A stretch of DNA of 64,000 bases. Source: Primorskyibacter marinus (lineage in GTDB: Bacteria; Pseudomonadota; Alphaproteobacteria; Rhodobacterales; Rhodobacteraceae). The stretch is from contig NZ_QJSD01000002.1 in the NCBI RefSeq assembly GCF_003313245.1, forward strand, positions 1 to 64,000. Reading direction: 5' to 3'. Positions 1-12,029 of this stretch are shown here, in pieces. A program made the position numbers and the translations under genes. The notes beneath the pieces are model-generated. The model saw only the letters and a program-made list of their open reading frames with translations. It was not told where the DNA came from and did not search any database. How positions within the stretch are numbered: position 1 is the stretch's first letter; every line of letters starts with the position of its first letter.

Positions 1-1
1 C

Positions 2-256
2 TACATCCCCTTCCCGAAATCCGGCGGCGCACTGCTGTTCCACCTGATCAGCAAGCTCTACGAAAAAACCAGCGTCATCATCACCACCAACCTGGAGTTC
101 GGGGAATGGGTCGCTGTCTTCGGCGATGCCAAAATGACAACCGCGCTGTTGGATCGCGTCACGCACCACTGCGCCATCATCGAGACCGGTAATAGATCCT
201 ACCGCTTCGCACAGAGCAAAAGTTTCGCACAGAGCAAAAGTCGCACAGAAAAATAA
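2..256 (+). CDS. istB: IstB-like ATP-binding protein of an IS21-family element, 3' fragment
   Basis: This is the C-terminal 84 codons of an IS21-type transposition helper ATPase whose 5' part lies before the window. The frame reads a stretch typical of Ist[20 protein letters not shown], then a sensor-like TTNLEFGEW and the closing [21 protein letters not shown]. IstB helps the IstA transposase choose and activate targets. The tail is unusual because an 18-bp unit is tandemly duplicated in frame (206-241), giving a repeated FAQSKS. Whether the element is complete upstream cannot be judged from here. The family call is by recognition of these motifs and is fairly secure. Confidence 0.8.
   Translation, partial: YIPFPKSGGALLFHLISKLYEKTSVIITTNLEFGEWVAVFGDAKMTTALLDRVTHHCAIIETGNRSYRFAQSKSFAQSKSRTEK
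206..241 (+). repeat. In-frame 18-bp tandem duplication at the istB 3' end
   Basis: Two identical copies of ttcgcacagagcaaaagt lie head to tail at 206-223 and 224-241, and a third partial copy begins at 242. The repeat keeps the frame and duplicates the hexapeptide FAQSKS near the C terminus of the IstB-like protein. Confidence 0.9.
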
Positions 257-267
257 CCATGCCGCAA

Positions 268-383
268 GCAAAGCCCCCAGACGGACTCGCTATATGAGGG
301 CGGCCCGCCTGGGGGCTTTGCCTTCCGATAGGCGGGTCAAAATCAAATGCTGAAACCGGGTCAGTTTTGAACGCTCATTGACA
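268..383. mobile_element. Probable right end of the IS21-family element
   Basis: Just after the istB stop there is a perfect 13-bp inverted repeat, gcaaagcccccag (268-280) with ctgggggctttgc (309-321), separated by 28 bases. It could act as a terminator. It is followed by internally repeated gggtcaaaatc and gggtcagttttgaac motifs, as expected for the repeated transposase-binding sites at IS21 ends. The sequence then reaches tgaca near 383, which I take as the terminus. The exact boundary and target duplication cannot be confirmed without the other end. Confidence 0.5.
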
Positions 384-1138
384 CTTGAATTGCAGGCCCC
401 TTTCGTCCACGAACTTCGCCTATCTGATTCTCAACTTCCTTGAACTGACCTGAGCCTTGGTATTCGCGGCCGAGGCGAGGATTGTCCTGCCGTGCGCCGA
501 ACAGACAAATTGTCGCGAACGACAATGCGAGCCAAGTCTACTCGCGATGCGGCGGAATGACTTTGCGCCCTGGGTCAAACGTCCATGCTGGTTAGCCAGA
601 ACCGGGCACCTGCTGCGACGAAGGCTATGGACTGTTCCGGTCCAAACCAGTTATTTGTGTAAGACGCCGCAGATGGCTGGGCCCAACTCCCAACCAACAT
701 TGATCTCAAGGAGTTACCGGACAGCAGCCCCACCGCTGAAGCGGTGGCGTAGGAAGGAAAAGGCAGCACGGTCGAACACTTCCCAGATGCGTATTGCAGG
801 GTTAAGGTGCGCAGCCCGCATCCCTGACACCAGTAGCGTTGAATGCCGGTGCGCGTTCGTCCCTACTTCTGTCGGTGTTCGATACCGCAGGACGGGCACG
901 GTTTCTCGTGGCTTGCGCGCGCTTCGATCTCGGAGATCGCCTACGATTTTTTCGAAGATCCATGATCACTACCTGGGCATGCTCGATCTGAGCATGGGTT
1001 CAGATCGCCGAGTTCATCCAAGAGGCGTCGAAAGTCGTGGTGTAGCAGAGGGTGTCCCCATGTTGTTCACGGAAGAATGTTGGTCGTTTTTTATAAAGCG
1101 ATACGCGCCAACTCCTTTTGCGAACACCCCCAAATACT
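384..1138. other. Gene-poor accessory stretch with transposon debris
   Basis: No convincing intact gene is seen here. Open frames exist on both strands but have no recognisable domain and overlap one another. An eroded IS1-like fragment sits at about 560-900. A short perfect hairpin occurs at 730-747 (ccaccgc, loop tgaa, gcggtgg). The stretch lies between the IS21 end and the deaminase gene and is best read as insertion debris. Confidence 0.5.
560..900 (-). pseudogene. Eroded IS1-family transposase (InsA-like) fragment
   Basis: Read on the minus strand from about 897, the sequence begins CPSCGIEHRQK, hits a stop (tag), then continues GRTRTGIQRYWCQGCG. This matches the layout of the InsA zinc ribbon of IS1-type elements: Cys-X2-Cys, a basic NGKT/G-QRY core, then Cys-X2-Cys. 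The following residues can only be aligned with the InsA helix-turn-helix region by changing frame. In-frame stop plus frameshifts mean it is not functional. The assignment rests on the zinc-ribbon motif alone. Confidence 0.4.
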
Positions 1139-2680
1139 TCAGTCGCTGTCGGTAGTTTCATCCACGACCAATTGTTGCATAAATTGCCCGAGAGTGGAGA
1201 GGATCGCGTTCGGCTCACGAGCAACATGAAGATTATCTCTTTGCGCCAGCATCGGGCGAGGCTCTCCAAAGAACCAGTCCACGACAGCGCCATTTCTCTT
1301 CCTTTTTCCTTTCCTGAATATTTCGGCATACCGTTTTGGAGAGATCCCTTCAAAATGTTGGAACTTAACTCGTCCCTTTTCGGCCCCGTCTATTGATATC
1401 GAATCAAAGTGAGAGCTCGACGCCTTGCTTTTGGGATAGGGCTCAATAAAAACCACTCTCTTTATACCAGACGCTACAATGTGTTTGGCACAATTGTGGC
1501 ATGGAAAAGTAGTTACATAGATTGTTGCACCTTGAAGGGATCGTCCCAGCCTGGCCGCATCGCAGATGGCTGTCATCTCAGCATGGGTCATTCTCCCATA
1601 CTCAGTTATGTCCGAAATCAATGCGTTCTCAGCAGCGCTCGATAGCTTATCAAGAACTTCAGTGGCTGTCAGATCGAGCGAGCTTTCGACCACTCCTTCA
1701 CGCTGCAACTGGGTGAGGAAATCTACAATTATACGCTTCTTTTCAATACTGTTCTGTTCGTTGCCCCGCTCAATGTCACGGGCTTTGTCTGGATCGGTAA
1801 ACCAGTAGTTTCCGCCGCCAGCCTTCGGAACCTCGTTACATCCTACAGATATAATGTCCCCTTGGGGGGTGGTGATAGCCGCCCCTACCTGTCGAGACAA
1901 ATCAACTGATCTCAAAGATGCGGACGACGCCATAAACGCTCCGAACTCGTCGCAATCCGGAGATTTCGCATTGTCTCCGAAGAGCGCCCGGACGAAGTGT
2001 ATTGTCTTGGATGCAAGCTGCGCCTTATCGCCGCCGTCGACGAAGTAGTCGCCAAGATGAAAGATATCCCCCACCTGCTGTCCGAAGTCTTGCCCTTCTT
2101 CGAACTCGTCAATGTCTATGAGCTCGATAGCTTCTTTCTGACATTGATGATGTTTCAAGTCCGGCCGAGTAGCTGCAATTCTGGTTTCCAGGTTTCGAAT
2201 TCTGGATTCCTTTTCTAAAAAAACGGATACCTGAATAAATTTATCCCCATACAGCGTCCGCAGCAACTCCACTTCGTCGCGCCTCTTTAGTTGCCTTATG
2301 ATGTAGGCTCGCTTAGGGATGGCCGGAACCACGCTGTCCTCATCATCCCCTGAGGCAACCATTTGCTTGCTACGGCGATATTCTGAAATTTCTTTTATTG
2401 CCAATCCGGCTAATGCAGCTCCATTATTTGCCGTCTTGCAGAAGGCGTTAGCCTCAGAAATCTTTTCCTTGAGGTCACTGTTTGGCTTCCCGTTCTCGCT
2501 TTCCTTCCTATACCGATCAATCAGTTTTGTTATATGAACCAAATATGAATCGTAATTTACGTGTTTCAAAGCGTTGAAAAGCGCCTCTTGCACGTTGTCC
2601 ATATCCACGCCGATCGGACCGACCAACCCGATAACCAGTTCGGGGTGCTTAACGTCGTCGTAAACAGTGCTGGAGCTCAT
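1139..2680 (-). CDS. avcD: Anti-phage dCTP/dCMP deaminase, AvcD/DCD type
   Basis: A 513-residue protein with the two-part architecture of the AvcD/DCD phage-defence deaminases: an N-terminal nucleotide-kinase-like domain and a C-terminal zinc-dependent cytidine deaminase domain. The deaminase site is complete, with His366-Ala-Glu368 (HAEMTA) and the PCHNC pair Cys394/Cys397. The family is known to deplete deoxycytidine nucleotides during phage infection. The N-terminal loop (residues 16-30, VIGLVGPIGVDMDNV) keeps the glycines but has no Lys-Ser/Thr, so it is not a canonical Walker A. I chose the ATG at 2680; an in-frame TTG at 2791 would add 37 unconserved-looking residues. The gene lies between IS debris and gyrB and looks horizontally acquired. 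In Vibrio cholerae the homologue is held in check by an upstream non-coding RNA, AvcI; I cannot identify one here. Confidence 0.8.
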   Translation of the reverse strand: MSSSTVYDDVKHPELVIGLVGPIGVDMDNVQEALFNALKHVNYDSYLVHITKLIDRYRKESENGKPNSDLKEKISEANAFCKTANNGAALAGLAIKEISEYRRSKQMVASGDDEDSVVPAIPKRAYIIRQLKRRDEVELLRTLYGDKFIQVSVFLEKESRIRNLETRIAATRPDLKHHQCQKEAIELIDIDEFEEGQDFGQQVGDIFHLGDYFVDGGDKAQLASKTIHFVRALFGDNAKSPDCDEFGAFMASSASLRSVDLSRQVGAAITTPQGDIISVGCNEVPKAGGGNYWFTDPDKARDIERGNEQNSIEKKRIIVDFLTQLQREGVVESSLDLTATEVLDKLSSAAENALISDITEYGRMTHAEMTAICDAARLGRSLQGATIYVTTFPCHNCAKHIVASGIKRVVFIEPYPKSKASSSHFDSISIDGAEKGRVKFQHFEGISPKRYAEIFRKGKRKRNGAVVDWFFGEPRPMLAQRDNLHVAREPNAILSTLGQFMQQLVVDETTDSD

Positions 2681-2964
2681 CGAATATCTCACTAAGAACC
2701 GTTTGGAATTTTCAACGAAGATGCGTGCAGTTGAATAAAGGGTCAACCTTAGTTTGTCGAACTGCGACGCGTTGGGAAAGGAAGGAACCAAATGTGGGGC
2801 ACATGAGTAGCTATCAGGAGAATTCTGTGAGCGCGGCTCTGCCGAACAGGACAGAGTTGGCCCATTGTCGTTAGATAGCCGTTGACCTCGTCGGTGTGCC
2901 GGTCGATTAGAACTTGATCCGATTCAGTGAGTGATTCATTGTGAACGAAACCAGGGAGAACGAT
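2681..2964. other. Upstream region of the deaminase gene; possible regulatory RNA
   Basis: No protein-coding gene is visible in these 284 bases. They must hold the promoter of the deaminase (minus strand) and of the small ORF (plus strand). By analogy with the avcI-avcD arrangement an antitoxin-like RNA could lie here. The only structure I can point to is a short ctctg/cagag stem near 2837-2857. This is a location hint, not an identification. Confidence 0.25.
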
Positions 2965-3126
2965 ATGCAGGCAGCAACTTCAGAGGTCCAAGTTCCACAA
3001 GATCGGTCGAAGCCGTTCGAGCCAAACGATAGTTTTATCAAATCACTTCAGAGGCTTGCGGAGGAAGTTGCTTCTCAAAACGAATACGTTCGGCACCAGC
3101 TGGAAGCAGTGTTTCAGCCTCGCTGA
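2965..3126 (+). CDS. Small hypothetical protein, 53 aa
   Basis: I do not recognise this protein. It starts at an ATG preceded by agggagaa at good spacing; an in-frame GTG at 2941 has no comparable site. The product is hydrophilic, begins MQAATSEVQVPQDRSK, and its second half (FIKSLQRLAEEVASQNEYVR) looks like an amphipathic helix. It is divergent from the deaminase gene across about 280 bp and could be unrelated to it. No domain or signal peptide is seen. Coding status rests on the ribosome-binding site and composition only. Confidence 0.4.
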   Translation: MQAATSEVQVPQDRSKPFEPNDSFIKSLQRLAEEVASQNEYVRHQLEAVFQPR

Positions 3127-3569
3127 TACTGTTCCCATCTTTGGGCGCCAATCCATTAGAGCATAACGGTGCGGCGCCCGCATGGCGCAGCTGCAAGTCC
3201 ACCTTTGGCCTTCTTGCTCCAATCGTATTCTGACCTTCGCGTTTGGTCTGGTGTCCGAACCGTGACGGATCTCCCTCTTGTGCTACCCATAGTTGTGTGA
3301 TGGCTCGGATAAATTCTTCGCTTTCCGAGCTGAACTGGCCACTGCGAACGAGTTTGATGGGCAATGGGTCTTCCAGAGGGCACAACAGGGCGCACTTCTG
3401 AGAAGATGCAGGTGGTCGGCCACCGAACGGGCCAACCATACTATAGTATCCGTTTCGAACACAGCTCTGTTTAAGCGGTTGAATTTATGAAGAAGTCTTA
3501 TTGCGTCGTCGTATCGCCGCGCGAAAAAATATGCGCGCCGCGAAAAAATACGCGCTCACCTACAAAGGC
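3127..3569. other. Non-coding stretch downstream of gyrB
   Basis: Overlapping open frames on both strands show no recognisable domain and no good ribosome-binding sites, so I call no gene. The only notable structure is the tandem repeat at 3514-3555. The stretch marks the junction between the accessory region and the conserved gyrB end. Confidence 0.4.
3514..3555. repeat. Imperfect tandem repeat near the gyrB 3' end
   Basis: Two near-identical units of the form gccgcg(cg)aaaaaata(t/c)gcgc follow each other immediately. On the minus strand they place runs of six T after GC-rich blocks about 15-55 bases beyond the gyrB stop codon, so they could help end gyrB transcription, but the possible stems are weak. 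Confidence 0.45.
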
Positions 3570-7224
<3,655 letters not shown>

Positions 7225-7285
7225 GGATGGCGCGCTGCACCATTGGCAGTCCCGGCTTCAGGCAAAAATCGTGCGCGCCCTGCCG

Positions 7286-8404
7286 TCAAACGCGCATGGG
7301 CATGACCACATAAACGGCGCTGGTGTCGTTGCCTTCCCGCATCAATGTGGGATCCCCGGAGGAATTGAACAAGAAAACGGCATTCTCGCGATCCACCTGG
7401 CTGGCGATCTCCAGAAGATATTTGGCGTTGAACCCGATCTCCAGCCGTTCGTCCGCGTAGGCCACGACCAATTCTTCCTCGGCGGCACCGCTGTCGGGGG
7501 CATTCACCGACAGGATCAGCCGGTCCTCGTCCAGCGCCAGTTTCACAGCCCGCGACCGTTCCGAAGAGACGGTCGCAACACGATCCACAGCACGGGCGAA
7601 ATCAGAGGCGTCAACCTCCATCCGGCGGGTATTTCCTTGCGGAATCACGCGAGTGTAATCGGGGAATGTCCCGTCGATCACCTTGGAGGTCAGCGTGATT
7701 TCCGGCGTGGCAAACCGCACCTTGGTTTCGGAAACCGACACGGCGATCTGCATCTCGTCGTCTTCCAGAAGTTTTCGCATCTCGCCCACGGTCTTGCGCG
7801 GGACGATCACGCCCGGCATATCCTCGGCACCCTTGGGAAGCGGCGCGTCGATCCGGGCCAGGCGGTGGCCATCGGTCGCGACGCAGCGCAGAACCTTGCC
7901 CTCCTCGCCATCGGCGACATGCATATAGACACCGTTGAGGTAATACCGCGTTTCTTCGGTGGAGATCGCGAATTTCGACTTGTCGAACAGACGCCGCAAC
8001 ACCTGCGCCTCTGCCGAGAAGTTAGCCGTATATTCCGACGTCGCCATTACCGGGAAATCTTCCTTGGGCAGTGTGGCAAGACTGAAATTCGACCGTCCCG
8101 CCTCGACCGTGAGCCGCCCGCTGGCACCCTCTTCGGTCAGTGAAACCAGTGCGCCGTCCGGCAGCTTGCGGACAATCTCATGCAGGGTGACGGCAGACAC
8201 GGTTGTTGCGCCTGCGCGTTCGACCTGGGCAGAAGCCTTGTCGACGACCTCGATGTCCAGATCGGTGGCGCGGAACGACACTGTGTCGCCCTCGGCCTCT
8301 ATCAACACATTCGCCAGGATCGGAATGGTGTTTCGGCGTTCGACCACCGATTGTGCCTGCGCCACTGCCTTTAGCAATGTGGCGCGTTCCATGCTGAACT
8401 TCAT
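7286..8404 (-). CDS. dnaN: DNA polymerase III sliding clamp (beta subunit)
   Basis: A 372-residue processivity clamp that encircles DNA and tethers polymerase III. The N terminus MKFSMERATLLKAVAQAQ and the C-terminal MPMRV are hallmarks, and the length is standard for the three-domain clamp. The start is the ATG after ggaggg/gagga; a 10-residue upstream extension in frame is not conserved-looking. It lies 148 bp after dnaA, with a strong hairpin between them at 8503-8531. Confidence 0.96.
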   Translation of the reverse strand: MKFSMERATLLKAVAQAQSVVERRNTIPILANVLIEAEGDTVSFRATDLDIEVVDKASAQVERAGATTVSAVTLHEIVRKLPDGALVSLTEEGASGRLTVEAGRSNFSLATLPKEDFPVMATSEYTANFSAEAQVLRRLFDKSKFAISTEETRYYLNGVYMHVADGEEGKVLRCVATDGHRLARIDAPLPKGAEDMPGVIVPRKTVGEMRKLLEDDEMQIAVSVSETKVRFATPEITLTSKVIDGTFPDYTRVIPQGNTRRMEVDASDFARAVDRVATVSSERSRAVKLALDEDRLILSVNAPDSGAAEEELVVAYADERLEIGFNAKYLLEIASQVDRENAVFLFNSSGDPTLMREGNDTSAVYVVMPMRV

Positions 8405-8502
8405 TCCTCGACCCTCCGCGTTACCGGGACGCACACGGTAGCCGCAGCCACAGGTGGTTCCAAGCGCTTTGTTGGTTTGTCCATTGGATTTTCCGGGCCG
8501 TC

Positions 8503-8531
8503 AAGGGTGCCTTCCGGTACGCGGCACCCTT
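8503..8531. terminator. Hairpin between dnaA and dnaN
   Basis: A perfect 9-bp inverted repeat, aagggtgcc (8503-8511) and ggcaccctt (8523-8531), lies 22 bp beyond the dnaA stop on the minus strand. There is no long T run after it, so it may be an attenuator or RNA-stabilising stem rather than a strong terminator. It could separate dnaA from dnaN expression. Confidence 0.55.
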
Positions 8532-8552
8532 TGATGCAGATGTGCTGCGATT

Positions 8553-9929
8553 TCAGGCCTCAAGAGCGCGGCGCAGCAGTTCCAGATCCTCCGCGATCTG
8601 ACCATCCTGAACCTTCAGCTCCTCGATACGCTTGACCCCGTGCATGACGGTGGTGTGGTCGCGCCCGCCAAACCGACGCCCGATTTCGGGCAACGATCTG
8701 CTGGTCATCTGCTTGCACAGATACATCGCCACCTGCCGCGGACGCGCAAAGCTGCGCACACGCTTTGGGCCGATCATGTCGCTGAGCCGGATGTTGTAAT
8801 GTTCGGACACTTTGCGCTGAATCTCTTCGATGGTGATTTTACGCTCCGAAGCGCGCAACACGTCGGACAGACAATCCTGGGTCAGGTCCATCGTGATCGG
8901 CCGCCCCACCAGCGATGCAAAGGCAAACAACCGCGTCAGCGCCCCTTCGAGCACGCGCACATTGGTCGAGATCCGCAGCGCGAGAAATTCCAGCACGCCG
9001 GATTCAAGCTCCAAATCCGGATATTGGAGACGATGGCCGTCGACCTTGGTTTGCAGAATCCCAAGACGCAGCTCGTAGTCAGTGGGGTGCAGATCAACCA
9101 CGAGGCCGCTTTGCAGACGCGACTTGATGCGGTTTTCCAGATCCTTGATCTCGCCCGGTGCCCGATCTGCGGAAATGATGATCTGCTTGTTCTGATCCAC
9201 CAGCGCGTTGAATGTGTGAAAGAACTCTTCCTGCGTGGAATCCTTGCCGGCGATGAACTGAACGTCATCGACCATCAATACATCGACTGACCTGAACATC
9301 TCTTTGAAGTCCATCATCTTGCGGTCGCGCAGAGCCTGAACAAAGCGATACATGAATTGTTCGGCAGAAAGATAAAGTACGTTCATCTCGGGACTGCGAA
9401 GGCGAAGTTCCCAACTGATGGCATGCATCAAGTGCGTCTTACCAAGCCCGACCCCGCCATAAAGGAACAGCGGATTGAAGGTCACCGGACCGCCTTCTGC
9501 AACCCGGCGCGCGGCGGCATGGGCCAATTCGTTGGGCTTGCCCACAACGAATGTATCGAACGTAAACCGTGCATCAAGCGGCGCGCCCGGCAATGTGTCG
9601 CCTCCGCCAGCCGCCACGGCGTCATTGGGCTGCGCGGCCAGTTCCGGCCGTGCCGTAGCGGTCTGGCGCGGCGCGTTTTGTGCTCCCTGCGGCGCCACCT
9701 CGAATTGCAAGCGCCGGATACCGCTCGACTCGGTCGAAAGTTTGGCCAGAATAAGTTCACCAAAGTTCTGTGAAACGTAGCTGCCCAGAAAGTTGGTGGG
9801 TACATGGAACTTTGCCACGCCATCCTGCACCCCGGAGAATTTCAGCGGCTTTAGCCAGTTCGTATAGTTATTTTTTCCCACAGTCTGGCAAAGACTGTCC
9901 TGCAACGCGCCCCATTGTTCCAGTGTCAT
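8553..9929 (-). CDS. dnaA: Chromosomal replication initiator DnaA
   Basis: A 458-residue AAA+ initiator that binds DnaA boxes and opens oriC. Walker A GGVGLGKT is at residues 158-165 and Walker B VDDVQF at about 220-225. The C-terminal helix-turn-helix signature GRDHTTVMHGVKRI is present near residue 425. The N-terminal domain (SLCQTVGKNNYTNWLKPL) and an Ala/Pro-rich linker at about 80-115 are normal. It is flanked by rpsT upstream and dnaN downstream. The initiator's presumed target is about 47 kb away in this window, at 57230-57650. Confidence 0.97.
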   Translation of the reverse strand: MTLEQWGALQDSLCQTVGKNNYTNWLKPLKFSGVQDGVAKFHVPTNFLGSYVSQNFGELILAKLSTESSGIRRLQFEVAPQGAQNAPRQTATARPELAAQPNDAVAAGGGDTLPGAPLDARFTFDTFVVGKPNELAHAAARRVAEGGPVTFNPLFLYGGVGLGKTHLMHAISWELRLRSPEMNVLYLSAEQFMYRFVQALRDRKMMDFKEMFRSVDVLMVDDVQFIAGKDSTQEEFFHTFNALVDQNKQIIISADRAPGEIKDLENRIKSRLQSGLVVDLHPTDYELRLGILQTKVDGHRLQYPDLELESGVLEFLALRISTNVRVLEGALTRLFAFASLVGRPITMDLTQDCLSDVLRASERKITIEEIQRKVSEHYNIRLSDMIGPKRVRSFARPRQVAMYLCKQMTSRSLPEIGRRFGGRDHTTVMHGVKRIEELKVQDGQIAEDLELLRRALEA

Positions 9930-10390
9930 TTATACCGGCCCCATTTCATGCCATCTCCCAACGTCGACCAACCGCGGCAGCGGCGGACGGCCATATCATC
10001 CGGGAAAACAGTTCCTGTCCCCATTGCCGCAACAGCAACGGAACACGAACTGTTTTCACACGCATGAAACAGCCATGACAAGCATCGCCAGAGTCCCAAA
10101 TCCGGCAAGGCAGTACATTCATGACCGCGACACGCGCGCAATTACTGGACTGGCTTGAGGGGTAATACCCCCTAGCTCTACGCCACCTTTTTGGCAGCTG
10201 ACGTAGGAACGCAGAATACAAGAGCCTTAAACTCGACCCTTGGCATGTTCTGCCTTCGCCTGTCCCCCCAGCGATGTGACTCGCAAGAACAAACTACCAA
10301 TTGCGCACCGTCAGCGGCAACCGCTCTTCGATCTTGACTCTCATTAAACACGAAAAGAATCTCTGACCCCTATGCAGGCGGGCCACAACA
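9930..10390. other. rpsT-dnaA intergenic region
   Basis: About 460 bases without a convincing gene; this is where the dnaA promoter must lie. I searched for TTATCCACA-type DnaA boxes and found none better than ttttcacac, so I do not call this an origin. Nothing else is recognised. Confidence 0.45.
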
Positions 10391-10420
10391 CGAAAAAAGG
10401 CACCGCGCAGCGGTGCCTTC
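10391..10420 (-). terminator. Rho-independent terminator of rpsT
   Basis: A perfect 10-bp stem, aaggcaccgc (10397-10406) and gcggtgcctt (10410-10419), has a 3-base loop. On the minus strand it is followed by a run of six T. It lies 22 bp past the rpsT stop codon and is a textbook intrinsic terminator. Confidence 0.9.
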
Positions 10421-10441
10421 ATCATCAAAAACTAGATCCGT

Positions 10442-10705
10442 TTACGCTAGCGATTTGATCCGCGCGCTCAGGCGCGACATTTTGCGCGACGCGGTATTCT
10501 TGTGGAACACGCCCTTGGTGACGCCACGCATCAATTCCGGCTGTGCTGCACGCAATGCAGTTGCTGCTGCGTCCTTGTCACCAGAGGCGATCGCCTCTTC
10601 GACTTTGCGCAGATAGGTCCGGATGCGCGACCGGCGGGCTTTGTTGACCGCAAAGCGCTTTTCGTTCTGCTTTGCGCGTTTCTTCGACTGAGGCGAATTG
10701 GCCAT
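10442..10705 (-). CDS. rpsT: 30S ribosomal protein S20
   Basis: An 87-residue basic protein beginning [17 protein letters not shown], the standard S20 N terminus, and ending [10 protein letters not shown]. It binds 16S rRNA early in small-subunit assembly. Length is normal. It stands alone between enoyl-CoA hydratase and dnaA with its own terminator. The rpsT-dnaA neighbourhood is common in alphaproteobacteria and supports the lineage call. Confidence 0.96.
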   Translation of the reverse strand: MANSPQSKKRAKQNEKRFAVNKARRSRIRTYLRKVEEAIASGDKDAAATALRAAQPELMRGVTKGVFHKNTASRKMSRLSARIKSLA

Positions 10706-11188
10706 TTGAGTATTCCCAGCTTGCAGGTTCCAAAAAATCTTCGCGTCATGAAACCCACATCACGGCACAGCCGACCGGATCGATTCTTGCCAGAGCGGGC
10801 ATCACGCGCATGTAGCGGTGCCCTATAGACCGTTTGAACGGCGTTGAAAACCCCATTCCATCCATAGCGGCAACATGGCCACAATCTGCCTGTTTGGGTA
10901 TGATTGCCCGACAGGTCAAAATGGCGACCGGCCCACGTTCCGTACCAGGCCCATGGCAGCAAGGCCGCAAAACGTTTTCGTCAAAGTGAAGAAACCGACA
11001 ATCGTGAAGAGGCTGAAACCTGGCAGAGCAATCCGACGGGCAATCTCGCAATTGCGCGGCCCCGGCCAAGCTTGACTCGCCGCCAACGGGATGGCGGGCG
11101 GGGCGTCTTTCGGCGTAGCCGAAACAGCGTCCGACGCCCTCCCGCACTTACAAACGCGACCGACCAATCGGTTTTTCAGAGCAACCGA
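10706..11188. other. Intergenic region between enoyl-CoA hydratase and rpsT
   Basis: About 480 bases. A minus-strand frame at 10916-11167 would encode 83 residues with one hydrophobic segment (FSLFTIVGFFTLTK), but I see no homology and no good ribosome-binding site, so I do not call it. The rpsT promoter must lie in the part nearest 10706. Nothing else is recognised. Confidence 0.4.
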
Positions 11189-11965
11189 TCACCTGTCCCG
11201 GAATTGCGCTGCACGCTTTTCTAAGAACGCCGCCATACCTTCTGTCTGATCTTCTGTGGCAAACATGGACTGGAACAGACGACGTTCGTACAAAATACCC
11301 TCTGCAAGCGACGTCTCATAGCTGCGGTTGACCGATTCTTTCACCGCCATTGAGGTCAGAACCGATTTTTCAGCGATCTTGGCGGCACTCGCCTGAGCTT
11401 CTTCCATAAGTTTCTTGGCTGGAACCACCCGGCTTACCAACCCAGAGCGTTCGGCCTCGTCAGCATCCATGAAGCGGCCGGTCAGATGCATGTCCATTGA
11501 CTTTGACTTGCCCACGAACCGCGTCAGACGCTGCGTGCCGCCAAGGCCCGCCACCACGCCAAGGTTGATCTCGGGCTGGCCGAATTTCGCGTTATCTGCC
11601 GCGATGATGAAATCACACATCATCGCCAATTCGCACCCGCCGCCCAACGCATAACCGGCGACCGCCGCGATGATCGGCTTGCGGATTCGCATCATCTGCT
11701 CATGTTCATTTCCGAAGTAATCGGTCAGGAACATGTCGACATAGGATTTCTCCGACATTTCCTTGATATCCGCGCCCGCCGCAAATGCCTTGGCAGAGCC
11801 GGTCAGGATGATGCACCGCACCTTTTCATTGCCGTCAGCCTCTTTCAGGGCCTTCACCAATTCCTTCAGCAAATGCGAGTTCAAAGCGTTCAGCGCATCC
11901 GGTCGGTTCAGCTTGATAGTGGCAATGTGGTCTTCTACCTCGACGATGATCGTCTCATAGGCCAT
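11189..11965 (-). CDS. Enoyl-CoA hydratase
   Basis: A 258-residue crotonase-fold enzyme that hydrates trans-2-enoyl-CoA to 3-hydroxyacyl-CoA in fatty-acid beta-oxidation. The oxyanion-hole segments are clear: [11 protein letters not shown] near residue 63 and [15 protein letters not shown] near 110. They are followed by [17 protein letters not shown] carrying an acidic catalytic residue. The short-chain hydratase length and full set of motifs fit a true hydratase rather than an isomerase, though paralogue specificity cannot be told. It is a single gene downstream of mutM on the same strand, 64 bp away. Confidence 0.9.
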   Translation of the reverse strand: MAYETIIVEVEDHIATIKLNRPDALNALNSHLLKELVKALKEADGNEKVRCIILTGSAKAFAAGADIKEMSEKSYVDMFLTDYFGNEHEQMMRIRKPIIAAVAGYALGGGCELAMMCDFIIAADNAKFGQPEINLGVVAGLGGTQRLTRFVGKSKSMDMHLTGRFMDADEAERSGLVSRVVPAKKLMEEAQASAAKIAEKSVLTSMAVKESVNRSYETSLAEGILYERRLFQSMFATEDQTEGMAAFLEKRAAQFRDR

Positions 11966-12029
11966 GAAAACTGCTTTCGGTTGTTCCGTTCAGACCCGAT
12001 TTCTTACCACTTGCCGCCGGTCAATCAAG

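Noticed and set aside
457-1155. A 232-codon plus-strand frame in the accessory region
   Set aside because: Composition is irregular, there is no homology, and it overlaps an IS1-like relic on the other strand and the 3' end of the deaminase gene.
3038-3439. A 133-codon minus-strand frame downstream of gyrB
   Set aside because: It looked at first like an integrase tail, but no catalytic motif could be found and it overlaps the small ORF on the other strand.
9930-10390. Replication origin next to dnaA
   Set aside because: The gap contains no good DnaA box and no marked AT-rich tract; the maf-hemJ gap fits far better.
10916-11167. An 83-residue minus-strand frame with one hydrophobic segment
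   Set aside because: No ribosome-binding site or recognisable family; kept only as a note in the intergenic entry.
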